Below, in pieces: positions 43,137 to 50,694 of a stretch of DNA of 64,000 bases. The notes under the pieces were generated by a model. That model saw only the letters and a program-made list of their open reading frames with translations, was not told where the DNA came from and searched no databases. The stretch is from JBGAPI01 sp044221335. GTDB lineage: Bacteria; Pseudomonadota; Gammaproteobacteria; Xanthomonadales; Ahniellaceae. Location of the stretch: positions 62,001 through 126,000 of the forward strand of contig JBGAPI010000003.1 in NCBI GenBank assembly GCA_044221335.1, in the 5' to 3' direction. How positions within the stretch are numbered: the first letter of the stretch is position 1; each line of letters starts with the position of its first letter. Both the position numbers and the translations under genes were made by a program.

Positions 43137-44104
43137 CCGGCCGTGGCTTGCCCGGACAGCAGCCGGTCGAAGTACGCGATGGTGTGGCCGAGGCCGACAT
43201 CGAGCGCGACTTTCGGTTCCCAGTCGAGCAGCTCGCGGGCACGGCGGATGTCGGGACGGCGCTGGGTCGGATCATCCGCCGGCAGCGGTCGGAACTCGAT
43301 CGTCGACTTCGAGCCGGTCATCGCGATCACCTTCTCCGCGAGCTGGCGGATGGTGAACTCGCCCGGGTTGCCGAGGTTGATCGGACCGGTGACCTCGGGC
43401 GGGCTGTTCATCAGCCGGACGAAGCCGTCGATGAGGTCGTCCATGAAGCAGAACGAACGGGTCTGGCTGCCGTCGCCGTAGAGCGTGATCGGCTCGCCCT
43501 GCAGTGCCTGCACGATGAAGTTCGACACCACGCGACCGTCGTTCGGATGCATCCGCGGACCGTAGGTGTTGAAGATCCGCGCGACCTTGATCGGCAGCTG
43601 GTGCTGGCGGTGATAGTCGAAGAACAGCGTCTCGGCGCAGCGCTTGCCCTCGTCGTAGCAGGAGCGCAGGCCGATCGGGTTGACGTGGCCCCAGTAGTCC
43701 TCCTGCTGCGGGTGCACCTGCGGGTCGCCGTAGACCTCGCTGGTGGAGGCCTGGAAGATCCGGCAGCGCAGGCGCTTCGCCAGGCCCAGCATGTTGATCG
43801 CGCCGTGCACGCTGGTCTTGGTGGTCGCGACCGGATCGTGCTGGTAGTGGATCGGCGAGGCCGGGCAGGCCAGGTTGTAGATCTGGTCGACCTCGATGTA
43901 CAGCGGGAAGGTCACGTCGTGGCGCAGGAACTCGAAGCGCGGGTGATCGAGCAGGTGCGCGATGTTGCGCTTGGTGCCGGTGAACAGGTTGTCGGCGCAC
44001 ACCACCTCGTGCCCTTGCGCCAGCAGAAGGTCGCACAGATGCGAGCCGAGGAAGCCGGCACCGCCGGTGACGAGGATGCGTTTCGTGGGGTCGTAGTTGC
44101 GCAT
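43133..44104 (-). CDS. UDP-glucuronate decarboxylase (UDP-xylose synthase)
   Basis: 323-residue short-chain dehydrogenase/reductase converting UDP-GlcA to UDP-xylose. Seen: VTGGAGFLGSHLCDLLLAQG, LACPASPIHYQHDPVATTKT (specific to UXS), Tyr150 and Lys154 in CYDEGK, and NTYGPRMHPNDGRVVSNFI. The ATG of MRNYDPTK was chosen because upstream in-frame codons (reading PSPQPSPLQAGE) lie within an intergenic repeat. It uses the product of the neighbouring ugd gene. Confidence 0.94.
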   Translation of the reverse strand: MRNYDPTKRILVTGGAGFLGSHLCDLLLAQGHEVVCADNLFTGTKRNIAHLLDHPRFEFLRHDVTFPLYIEVDQIYNLACPASPIHYQHDPVATTKTSVHGAINMLGLAKRLRCRIFQASTSEVYGDPQVHPQQEDYWGHVNPIGLRSCYDEGKRCAETLFFDYHRQHQLPIKVARIFNTYGPRMHPNDGRVVSNFIVQALQGEPITLYGDGSQTRSFCFMDDLIDGFVRLMNSPPEVTGPINLGNPGEFTIRQLAEKVIAMTGSKSTIEFRPLPADDPTQRRPDIRRARELLDWEPKVALDVGLGHTIAYFDRLLSGQATAG

Positions 44105-44126
44105 TCGGGGATCTGTCCGTCGAGGC

Positions 44127-44250
44127 TCCCTCTCCCCCGCTTGCAGGGGAGAGGGTTGGGGTGAAGGGGCTGGGAGGTGCAGCGGCGAGGCCATCCCGCA
44201 GCGCCTACCCCCTCACCCTGACCCTCTCCCCCGCACGCGGGGGAGAGGGA
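44127..44250. repeat. Inverted pair of CCCTCTCCCC...GGGGAGAGGG repeats
   Basis: Two similar elements, about 45-50 bp each, face each other: each has a CCCTCTCCCC/GGGGAGAGGG hairpin followed by a GTTGGGGTGAAGGGG-type tail. Together they could form one long stem between ugd and the UDP-GlcA decarboxylase gene. This is a common extragenic repeat style of GC-rich proteobacteria; it may act as an mRNA processing or weak termination signal. Confidence 0.8.
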
Positions 44251-44254
44251 AACA

Positions 44255-45604
44255 TCACGCGAGTTCCGGCCGCGCGACCGACCGTCCGCGCCCGATGCCG
44301 TAGTAGGCCAGACCTGCCGACTCGACCGTCTTCGGGTCGTAGATGTTGCGGCCGTCGAACACCACTGCGCCCTTCAGGGCGTCCTTGATGCGCGCGAAGT
44401 CCGGGCTCCAGAAGGTCTTCCACTCGGTGACGATCGCCAGCGCGTCGGCGCCTTCCAGGGCCTGGAAGGCGTCCTCGCAGAGCTTGAGATCGGCCCGTTC
44501 GCCGTAGATGCGACCGGTCTCGTGGCTCGCCTCGGGATCGTAGGCACGCACCGTCGCGCCGGCGGCCCACAGCTGGTCGATCAGCACTCGCGACGGGGCT
44601 TCGCGCATGTCGTCGGTGTTGGGCTTGAACGCGAGTCCCCACAGCGCGATGGTCTTGCCGCGGAGCTCGCCGCCGAAGTGGCGCGAGATCAGCTCGAACA
44701 TCCGGTTCTTCTGGTCGTAGTTGACCGCCTCGACCGCCTGCAGGATGCGCGCGGTGTAGCCGAACTGGCGCGCCGTGCGATCGAGCGCCTGCACGTCCTT
44801 CGGGAAGCAGGAGCCGCCGTAGCCGACGCCGGGATAGATGAAGGAGTAGCCGATGCGCGGGTCCGAGCCGATGCCGTGGCGGACCAGCTCGACATCGGCG
44901 CCGACCCGCTCCGCGATGTTGGCGATCTCGTTCATGAAGCTGATCTTCGTGGCCAGCATCGCATTGGCGGCGTACTTGGTCAGCTCGGCCGAGCGCACGT
45001 CCATCAGCACCAGGCGCTCGTGGTTGCGGTTGAACGGCGCGTACAGCGCCTTCAGCGGCTCGATCGCGCGCGCCGAATCGGCGCCGATGACGATGCGGTC
45101 GGGACGCATGCAGTCCTTCACCGCGTCGCCCTCCTTCAGGAATTCCGGGTTCGACACCACGTCGAAATCGACGCTGACGCCGCGTGCCGCAAGTTCCTTC
45201 GCGATCGTCGCGCGCACCTTGTCGGCCGTGCCGACCGGCACCGTCGACTTGTTCACCACGACGGTCGCCCGCGCGAGGTGGGTACCGACGGTGCGCGCCA
45301 CCGCCAGCACGTGCGACAGGTCGGCGCTGCCGTCCTCGTCCGGCGGCGTGCCGACCGCGATGAAGATCACCTTGGCGGTCGCGATCGCGGCGGCGGCGTC
45401 GGTGGTGAACTTGAGGCGGCCGGCGGCGCGGTTCGCGGCGACCATGTCGTCGAGACCGGGCTCGAAGATCGGCACTTCGCCGCGATTCAGGCGATCGACC
45501 TTGTGGGCGTCGATGTCGACGCAGGTGACGTCGTTGCCGACCTCGGCGAGGCAGGTACCGGTGACCAGGCCGACATAGCCGGTCCCGAAGATGGTTACGT
45601 TCAT
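44255..45604 (-). CDS. ugd: UDP-glucose 6-dehydrogenase
   Basis: 449-residue enzyme oxidising UDP-glucose to UDP-glucuronate with two NAD+. Seen: FGTGYVGLVTGTCLAEVGN, VGTPPDEDGSADLSHVLAVA, STVPVGTADKVR, catalytic Cys266 in GYGGSCFPKDV, and LAFKPNTDDMREAPS. ATG start. First gene of the sugar-nucleotide group ugd - decarboxylase - galE; promoter not evident in the short space behind the upstream terminator. Confidence 0.96.
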   Translation of the reverse strand: MNVTIFGTGYVGLVTGTCLAEVGNDVTCVDIDAHKVDRLNRGEVPIFEPGLDDMVAANRAAGRLKFTTDAAAAIATAKVIFIAVGTPPDEDGSADLSHVLAVARTVGTHLARATVVVNKSTVPVGTADKVRATIAKELAARGVSVDFDVVSNPEFLKEGDAVKDCMRPDRIVIGADSARAIEPLKALYAPFNRNHERLVLMDVRSAELTKYAANAMLATKISFMNEIANIAERVGADVELVRHGIGSDPRIGYSFIYPGVGYGGSCFPKDVQALDRTARQFGYTARILQAVEAVNYDQKNRMFELISRHFGGELRGKTIALWGLAFKPNTDDMREAPSRVLIDQLWAAGATVRAYDPEASHETGRIYGERADLKLCEDAFQALEGADALAIVTEWKTFWSPDFARIKDALKGAVVFDGRNIYDPKTVESAGLAYYGIGRGRSVARPELA

Positions 45605-45651
45605 GGCGGTATCGTCGTTCGAAGGGGAATCGTTGGCGGCCGCCAAAACGA

Positions 45652-45675
45652 ACCCCGGGCCATGCGGCCCGGGGT
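45652..45675 (-). terminator. Perfect 10-bp GC hairpin, probable terminator
   Basis: ACCCCGGGCC - ATGC - GGCCCGGGGT, a perfect stem with a 4-base loop; on the minus strand it is followed by TCGTTTTGG. It lies between the secreted lamin-tail-like protein gene and ugd and probably ends transcription of the former. Confidence 0.75.
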
Positions 45676-45697
45676 CATGATCGGCGAAACGCGGGAA

Positions 45698-46993
45698 TCA
45701 ATGCGGACTGGCGATCTCGCCACCCTTGTTCGGGTCGATCGGCGATTCGTCGGTGCGCGGCTCGCCGTCGGGAATCAGCGGGTCCATCGGGATCGGCTGG
45801 ATCGGACCTTCGGGGTAGAGCTGGGTCAGGCGCAGTACGTCGGCCGGACAGGCCAGCGTGGCTTCATCGCCCATCCGGCGAAGCACGACCGCCTCGGTAC
45901 CCTGGGCGTTGAGGTCCGGCACCACCATGTCGGCCTTGGCCAGGATCTCGCGCGGCGCCGTCGACGACGCGACCAGGAAGGTCTTGCCGGTGTCGACCAG
46001 GCCGGTCAGCGGGATGATCCGCTCCGGATCGCGCTTGTTGCCGACATAGACCTCGAGGACGTGGCGGGTGCCGCCGAAGTCCAGCGGCCGCTTCATCGGA
46101 TTGTCGATCTGGACCGTCTGGTACTTGCCCGGCACGTCGATGTACTCGCGCAGCAGCACCGACTTCGGCTCGCGGCTGCAGTTCAGCGAGACCGCGGCAG
46201 TGCCCGGCTCCCAGACCTTGCCGAGGGAGAACTTGTCGTCCTTGTTCTCGTCGCGCTCGCAGTCGTCGAACTTGCGCGCCACCCGGAGCTCCGCATTGAT
46301 GTCGCGCCACTGGGTACGGTCGGACGGGTTGACCTGACCGATCACGTCGACGATGCCGGGGCCGTCGCCGCTGCGACCTTCCTGGGCCTTCCGGCGCTGC
46401 TCGTCGACCCAGGCCTTGGAGCCGGCGCCGAGGCCGTTGACGACGCCGACGAACGCGGAGCCGTTGCACTGGCAGTCGCCGGTGTAGTTGGCGAGCGCGT
46501 TGAACGCCGCGTCGGCCTGCGACGGCATCGCTGCGGTCACGGCTTCGGCGGTCGCCGCGGCGCAGGTGCACGGCAGCGACAGCGCGATGCCGGGGCTGCG
46601 ATGCGGCGCCCGGACGCGACTCTCCAGCCGCGCCTTCGCCCACATCTCTTCGGCACCGCAGACGCAGTTCTCGAGCGAGATCACCGCGGACGCGATCGCC
46701 CCGGCCTGTTTCGGCGCCTGCTTGACGCCCTCGCCGACCGAGGAATACATGGCGTTGCAGCTCTGGTAGGCCTTGACGACCTCGCGGACGCTGTCGGTCG
46801 GCTGGCCGCCGGTCGTGATCAGCACCCGGGTCGCCATCTCCGGCTTCTCATGGGCGCGCTCGGCGCTCTCGGCATTGGCCGTGACCGATGCTTTTGGATC
46901 GAACCATCCAGGGACGGTCTGCGATTGCGCGTGAACACCCGCGCCGATCAGCAACAGGAGCGGAGCGAGTGAGGCCGCTGCGGAGAATCTCAT
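45698..46993 (-). CDS. Secreted protein with three C-x-C motifs and lamin-tail-like domain
   Basis: 431-residue exported protein (signal peptide MRFSAAASLAPLLLLIGAGVHAQ). Two regions stand out. Residues about 79-176 contain C-x-C motifs at 110/112, 142/144 and 174/176, exactly 32 residues apart, within a weak helical repeat. Residues about 280-375 resemble a lamin-tail (LTD) domain: YQTVQIDNPMKRPLDFGG, then GKTFLVASSTAPREILAKAD and GTEAVVLRRMGD. The C-terminus is Pro/Asp-rich. No enzyme motif recognised; a metal- or disulphide-rich surface or periplasmic binding protein is possible. The ATG has GGGAACGCC upstream. Confidence 0.7.
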   Translation of the reverse strand: MRFSAAASLAPLLLLIGAGVHAQSQTVPGWFDPKASVTANAESAERAHEKPEMATRVLITTGGQPTDSVREVVKAYQSCNAMYSSVGEGVKQAPKQAGAIASAVISLENCVCGAEEMWAKARLESRVRAPHRSPGIALSLPCTCAAATAEAVTAAMPSQADAAFNALANYTGDCQCNGSAFVGVVNGLGAGSKAWVDEQRRKAQEGRSGDGPGIVDVIGQVNPSDRTQWRDINAELRVARKFDDCERDENKDDKFSLGKVWEPGTAAVSLNCSREPKSVLLREYIDVPGKYQTVQIDNPMKRPLDFGGTRHVLEVYVGNKRDPERIIPLTGLVDTGKTFLVASSTAPREILAKADMVVPDLNAQGTEAVVLRRMGDEATLACPADVLRLTQLYPEGPIQPIPMDPLIPDGEPRTDESPIDPNKGGEIASPH

Positions 46994-47027
46994 GGCGTTC
47001 CCTGTTCCAGGCATGAATCCAGGAGGA

Positions 47028-47056
47028 AGTCTAGCGCAGGCGCGGGTTTGGACCAA
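47028..47056 (-). promoter_or_regulatory. Possible sigma-70 promoter for the secreted C-x-C protein
   Basis: On the minus strand TTGGTC, 17 bases, TAGACT precede the start codon by about 35 bases. A second AT-rich CATAAT box lies slightly further upstream. Partial matches only. The rest of the interval to the FKBP terminator contains no gene I can support. Confidence 0.35.
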
Positions 47057-47256
47057 TTATGGAGCCGCGCTTCCCGTCACAAACTTTCGTTTCATCCACC
47101 CGGTGGCGGACCGCGCGAGCGCGGTCCCCTGCCGGGCGCGATGAAAAGCGGTTGAAAAGCAAAGAACCCAGCTTCAGCAACAGGACGGCCGTACACACCG
47201 ACTCCCGTCATGCACGCGGGAGCCGAAAAGAAGGAGCTCCATTCGCTCCTTACAGG

Positions 47257-47282
47257 AAAAAGGCCGCGCGAGCGGCCTTTTT
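47257..47282 (-). terminator. Rho-independent terminator of the FKBP gene
   Basis: AAAAAGGCCGC...GCGGCCTTTTT, symmetrical, so it can act in both directions. It starts right after the stop codon of the FKBP gene on the minus strand. Confidence 0.9.
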
Positions 47283-47284
47283 CG

Positions 47285-47980
47285 TTACTTCAGGATCTCG
47301 AGGAGTTCGACCTCGAAGATCAGCGTCGCGTTCGGTCCGATGTCGCCCGGTCCGTGGTCGCCGTAGGCGAGATTGGCCGGGATGAACAGCTTGTACTTGC
47401 TGCCCACCGGCATCAGCTGCAGCGCCTCGGTCCAGCCCGGGATCACGCCATTGAGCGGGAATTTGGCCGGCTCGTTGCGGTCGTAGGAGGAATCGAACTT
47501 CTTGCCGCTGATCAGGGTGCCGACGTAGTTCACCTTGACCTGGTCGGTCGCGGCCGGCTTCGGGCCGGTGCCCTGCTTGATCACGAGGTACTGCAGGCCC
47601 GACGGGGTCGACTTCACGCCGGCCGCGGTCTTGTTCTTGGCCAGGAACGCCTCGCCTTCCTTCTTGTTCTTCTCGGCGGCGTCCTTCTGCTTCATCTCGG
47701 CTTCCGCCTGCAGGGACTTGCCGAACGCCTGGCCGACTTCAGCGGCCTCCTGGTCGGTCAGCAGCAGCTTCTCGCCGTTGACCTGCGCCTTCAGGGCCTG
47801 GATCACGATCTCGAGATCGACCTTGTCCTTGATCTGGGTGAGGTTGCGACCAAGGCTCATGCCGACCATGTAGCTCTGCTTTTCCTTGTCCGTGGTGAGC
47901 TTTTCCACGGCCATCGCCGAGGGGGCGGCCAGGGCGAAGGTGACTGCGACGGCCAGCGCCGAGCGGAACAACGACATCAT
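47285..47980 (-). CDS. Exported FKBP-type peptidyl-prolyl isomerase (FkpA/Mip-like)
   Basis: 231-residue periplasmic or outer-membrane-associated prolyl isomerase. Seen: signal peptide (MMSLFRSALAVAVTFALAAPSAMA), an N-terminal dimerisation helix region typical of FkpA/Mip (QSYMVGMSLGRNLTQIKDKV, then a charged helix), and a C-terminal FKBP domain (GTLISGKKFDSSYDRNEPAK, VIPGWTEALQLMPVGSKYKL, IPANLAYGDHGPGDIGPNAT). A strong RBS (AGGAGAT) precedes the first of two ATGs. Probably a general envelope chaperone, not specific to the polysaccharide locus. Confidence 0.95.
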   Translation of the reverse strand: MMSLFRSALAVAVTFALAAPSAMAVEKLTTDKEKQSYMVGMSLGRNLTQIKDKVDLEIVIQALKAQVNGEKLLLTDQEAAEVGQAFGKSLQAEAEMKQKDAAEKNKKEGEAFLAKNKTAAGVKSTPSGLQYLVIKQGTGPKPAATDQVKVNYVGTLISGKKFDSSYDRNEPAKFPLNGVIPGWTEALQLMPVGSKYKLFIPANLAYGDHGPGDIGPNATLIFEVELLEILK

Positions 47981-48043
47981 GGAATCTCCTTGGGAATGAT
48001 GGAACGACGCTGCGGGCGCCGAACGGGCTTGCGTGGGCCGCGC

Positions 48044-48072
48044 ATTGTGGCGGCTGGCAAGTACCAACGCAA
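48044..48072 (-). promoter_or_regulatory. Possible sigma-70 promoter of the FKBP gene
   Basis: On the minus strand TTGCGT, 17 bases, CACAAT; start codon about 64 bases downstream. Partial match to consensus. Confidence 0.4.
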
Positions 48073-48256
48073 ACGCGCCCTGGGACGTGCCAGAGCCGAG
48101 AAAGTTCCCGCGACCGGCCTCCCGGGCAGCCCCGGATGCCTTACATTGCCTCGCAGGAACGATCGGTGCGCGATGGGAACGACGGCACTGGATCCTGTTC
48201 GCGTCGCTTTCACTTCGCCGACGGCAAGGTCGGCCGTCCGCTTCGAGGAACTGCAG

Positions 48257-48760
48257 ATGTCGAATTCCAATCAGGTGCTGGCCGAGGTCAGCGCACGCCA
48301 CGGCAACCCGCTGGCCGCCGGTTCCGCGGAGGAGGCCGCGGCGATCGATCGCTTCAAGGCCTTCTTCGCGACCTTCTCTCCGGACAAGGTCGACAAGCTG
48401 CTGGGACTGACCTACGCGGACGACGCCTACTTCAACGACACGTTGAAGGAGATCCGCGGCCTGTCGAACCTCGCCCCGTACCTGCGCCACAGCGCCGAGG
48501 CGGTCGAGGCGTGCCGGGTCGAGGTGCACGACGTCACCCGCAATGCCGGCGGCGATTTCTTCGTCCGCTGGTCGATGATGATCCGCTTCAAGCGCTTCGC
48601 CAAAGGCGTCGACACGTGGTCGATCGGCGTCAGCCACCTGCGCTTCGACGCGGCGGGCAAGGTGGTGTTCCATCAAGACTACTGGAACGCGGCCGACGGC
48701 CTCTTCCAGTACGTGCCGCTGCTGGGCGGAATGATCCGCTGGATCAAGAAGAAGCTGTAG
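48257..48760 (+). CDS. NTF2/SnoaL-like cytoplasmic protein
   Basis: 167-residue protein of the NTF2-like fold. Seen: AAAIDRFKAFFATFSPDKVD, LTYADDAYFNDTLKEIRG, and FVRWSMMIRFKRFAKGVDTW, then HLRFDAAGKVVFHQDYWNAA, as in SnoaL-like proteins. No signal peptide. Many such proteins bind or isomerise small hydrophobic ligands; the role here is unknown. GAGGAACTGCAG precedes the ATG. The stop codon overlaps the first base of a downstream repeat unit. Confidence 0.75.
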   Translation: MSNSNQVLAEVSARHGNPLAAGSAEEAAAIDRFKAFFATFSPDKVDKLLGLTYADDAYFNDTLKEIRGLSNLAPYLRHSAEAVEACRVEVHDVTRNAGGDFFVRWSMMIRFKRFAKGVDTWSIGVSHLRFDAAGKVVFHQDYWNAADGLFQYVPLLGGMIRWIKKKL

Positions 48761-49086
48761 GGCGGGCATTGCCCGCCATGGCGAGGTGTTCCGGCTTCAC
48801 TGGTTCTGCCCGGCGTCGGGGTAATGGCGGCCGGTGGCCGCCCCGCCATGGCGAGGCGTTCCGGCTTCTCTGGGCTCCGGCGCGGCCGGTGGCCGCCTCA
48901 CGCGCCGTAGGGCGGCATGCCCGCCATGGCGAGGCAACGGCTTCTGGTTCTCAGTTCGGCGTCGAGGTAATGGCGGCCGGTGGCCGCCCTACGTCGCTGT
49001 AGGGCGGGCATTGCCCGCCATGGCGAGGTGTTTCGGCTTCTCTGGTTCTGCCCGGCGTCGAGGTACGGCGGCCGGTGGCCGCCCTA
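48757..49086. repeat. Four imperfect REP-like units
   Basis: The 367-base space between the NTF2-like gene and the glutathione peroxidase gene is filled by about four imperfect direct repeats, each containing a GGCGGGCATTGCCCGCC palindrome (some degenerate), CATGGCGAGG..TTCCGGCTTCTCTGG and a GGCGGCCGGTGGCCGCC palindrome. No gene is supported here. The style is that of extragenic palindromic repeats; the spread of unit lengths (about 55-90 bp) suggests repeated duplication and decay. Confidence 0.8.
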
Positions 49087-49127
49087 CGGCACTGCTCGTC
49101 GTCGGGGTAGGCCGGCGGCCGGGTGGC

Positions 49128-49694
49128 CTACGTCACCCATTTGGCTGGCGCGGCCAGAAGTTCGTCGATCTTGCCGAGCAGCTCTGCATCGTCCGGCTTG
49201 ACCTTGCTCGAGAACGACGCGACGACCTTGCCGTCGCGACCGATCAGGTACTTGTGGAAATTCCAGGCGGTTCTCGCGCCGCCGGCGCGCGGCGGCGAGG
49301 GCCTTGGGAACGGTGTCGCCTCCTCGCCCTTCACATGCACCTTCTCGAACATCGGGAACTTGACCCCGTAGGTCAGCGTGCAGAACTCCTGGATCTCCTG
49401 CTCGCTCCCCGGCTCCTGCTGCTTGAAGTCATTGGACGGGAATCCCACCACGGCGAATCCCCGGCCCTTCAGCTTCTCGTGCAGCGCCTCCAGACCCTCG
49501 TACTGGGGGGTGAAGCCGCATTTCGACGCCGTGTTGACCACCAGCAAGACCTCGCCGGCGAATCGATCGCACAGCTTGACCGGCTCCTTACCTGCCCGTG
49601 GGCGGAAGCTGTAATCCAGCGCCGGAGCACATCCGGCGTGCGCGAGGGAACCGGCCACGAGCCCAAGCGCCACGATCAAGACCTTGAATTGCAT
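49128..49694 (-). CDS. Exported glutathione peroxidase-family protein
   Basis: 188-residue thiol peroxidase of the glutathione-peroxidase type with a signal peptide (MQFKVLIVALGLVAGSLAHA). Seen: catalytic Cys in VVNTASKCGFTPQYEGLEAL (Cys, not Sec), resolving-side GFPSNDFKQQEPGS with the Gln of the triad, and TAWNFHKYLIGRDGKVV with the Trp. It acts on hydroperoxides, probably in the periplasm with thioredoxin-like donors. ATG chosen at the start of the signal peptide; 43 additional upstream codons are not part of the family. Confidence 0.9.
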   Translation of the reverse strand: MQFKVLIVALGLVAGSLAHAGCAPALDYSFRPRAGKEPVKLCDRFAGEVLLVVNTASKCGFTPQYEGLEALHEKLKGRGFAVVGFPSNDFKQQEPGSEQEIQEFCTLTYGVKFPMFEKVHVKGEEATPFPRPSPPRAGGARTAWNFHKYLIGRDGKVVASFSSKVKPDDAELLGKIDELLAAPAKWVT

Positions 49695-49866
49695 GGAATT
49701 CTCCAGTGAGCGAGGACCTCCGGGGAGGTCATGGGCCGCAAGGACCCTGCGAGTGCAGGCTCGAAGCGGGGAGCCGGTCGAACCCGAAACAGACCGGATA
49801 GCCGGTCTGGTCCGTTCGGGCAAGTTACCTGAGCCGTGACTGATGGCAGGGTCGGCAACGCCACGC

Positions 49867-49894
49867 TTGACCCCTGGAGATTCGGTGTTATAGT
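49867..49894 (+). promoter_or_regulatory. Sigma-70 promoter of the YtrA operon
   Basis: TTGACC, 16 bases, TATAGT: near-consensus -35 and -10 boxes. The -10 box lies inside the GGTG-N16-CACC palindrome. Confidence 0.8.
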
Positions 49895-49907
49895 TGCCTA
49901 CAACACC
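49884..49907 (+). promoter_or_regulatory. GGTG-N16-CACC operator-like palindrome
   Basis: GGTGTTATAG-TTGC-CTACAACACC: arms of 10 bases with one mismatch, giving GGTG-N16-CACC. It covers the -10 box, so a bound repressor would block transcription. The YtrA-type GntR regulator encoded in this operon is the likely ligand; I recall GGTG-N16-CACC as a YtrA-type motif in Xanthomonas but cannot verify it here. Confidence 0.7.
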
Positions 49908-49936
49908 ACTGCTTCAGCACGCCAGAGGACACCGCC

Positions 49937-50317
49937 ATGTTGCACACCCTTCGCATCGCCTCCGCCGCCGCCTTCCTGTCGGTCGCGATCGTTGCCGCGC
50001 TGGCCCACCCGGGTGCCGCCGTTGCCCGCGTGCTGGACAGCACCGATGCCCCGACCGTCACCACCACCGTAAGCGTCGCGGGCACCGCGACGGCGCGCCA
50101 CCACGCCACCGGTCGCATCATCGAGCTGCCGACCGTGACGGTGGTCGGCCACGTCCACCACGACGCCGCCGCCCGCCCCCGCGTCGACACGGTCGCGAGC
50201 ACCGCCGAATCGCTGCCGCGCCAGGTCGGTGAAGCGCTGCCGCACCTGCGCTTCGACATGCCGTACTACTCGTTCGGCGTCAGCACCCGCGGTTCCACCG
50301 CCAGCGCCTCGGAGTAA
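49937..50317 (+). CDS. Small exported protein of unknown function
   Basis: 126-residue protein with a signal peptide (LRIASAAAFLSVAIVAALAHPGAAVA) and a mature part rich in Ala, Thr, Val and His (for example GRIIELPTVTVVGHVHHDAA) and a Tyr/Phe-bearing end (LRFDMPYYSFGVSTRG). No family recognised. It is the first gene of the YtrA operon, directly behind the promoter/operator, and lies 5 bp before the regulator gene, so it is probably made under the same envelope-stress-type control. Confidence 0.65.
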   Translation: MLHTLRIASAAAFLSVAIVAALAHPGAAVARVLDSTDAPTVTTTVSVAGTATARHHATGRIIELPTVTVVGHVHHDAAARPRVDTVASTAESLPRQVGEALPHLRFDMPYYSFGVSTRGSTASASE

Positions 50318-50322
50318 ACGGC

Positions 50323-50694
50323 ATGTCCGTTACCTGGAACGACAACGCGCCGATCTATCGGCAACTGCGCGACAAGGTCATCGGGATGATCCTCGACGAG
50401 GCCCTGAAGGCGGGCGATGCCCTGCCTTCGGTGCGACAGGTGGCCGCCGACTTTCAACTCAACCCGATCACCGTCTCCAAGGCCTATCAGGACCTGGTCG
50501 ACGACGGACTGGTCGAAAAACGACGAGGACTGGGGATGTACGTGACCGACGGTGCGCGCGATCAGCTGCTGGCCAGTGAACGGGATCGCTTCATGCGCGA
50601 GGAGTGGCCGACCCTGCGCGAGCGCCTGCGCCGGCTCGGGATCGACCTCGGCGAACTCGCCCGGGAACCGAAGACCGAAGGAGAGCAGGCATGA
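50323..50694 (+). CDS. YtrA-subfamily GntR transcriptional regulator
   Basis: 123-residue winged-helix regulator with the short C-terminal of the YtrA subfamily. Seen: APIYRQLRDKVIGMILDEAL, ALPSVRQVAADFQLNPITVS (helix-turn-helix), KAYQDLVDDGLVEKRRGLGM. Subfamily members repress their own ABC-transporter operon. ATG start, 5 bp after the small exported protein gene; its last bases overlap the ATPase start as ATGA. The palindrome at the operon promoter is the expected site. Confidence 0.93.
   Translation: MSVTWNDNAPIYRQLRDKVIGMILDEALKAGDALPSVRQVAADFQLNPITVSKAYQDLVDDGLVEKRRGLGMYVTDGARDQLLASERDRFMREEWPTLRERLRRLGIDLGELAREPKTEGEQA

Noticed and set aside
1..45604. Exosortase/PEP-CTERM-linked exopolysaccharide locus
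   Set aside because: No exosortase or PEP-CTERM motif is seen, although the barrel, amidotransferase and export proteins also occur in such loci.
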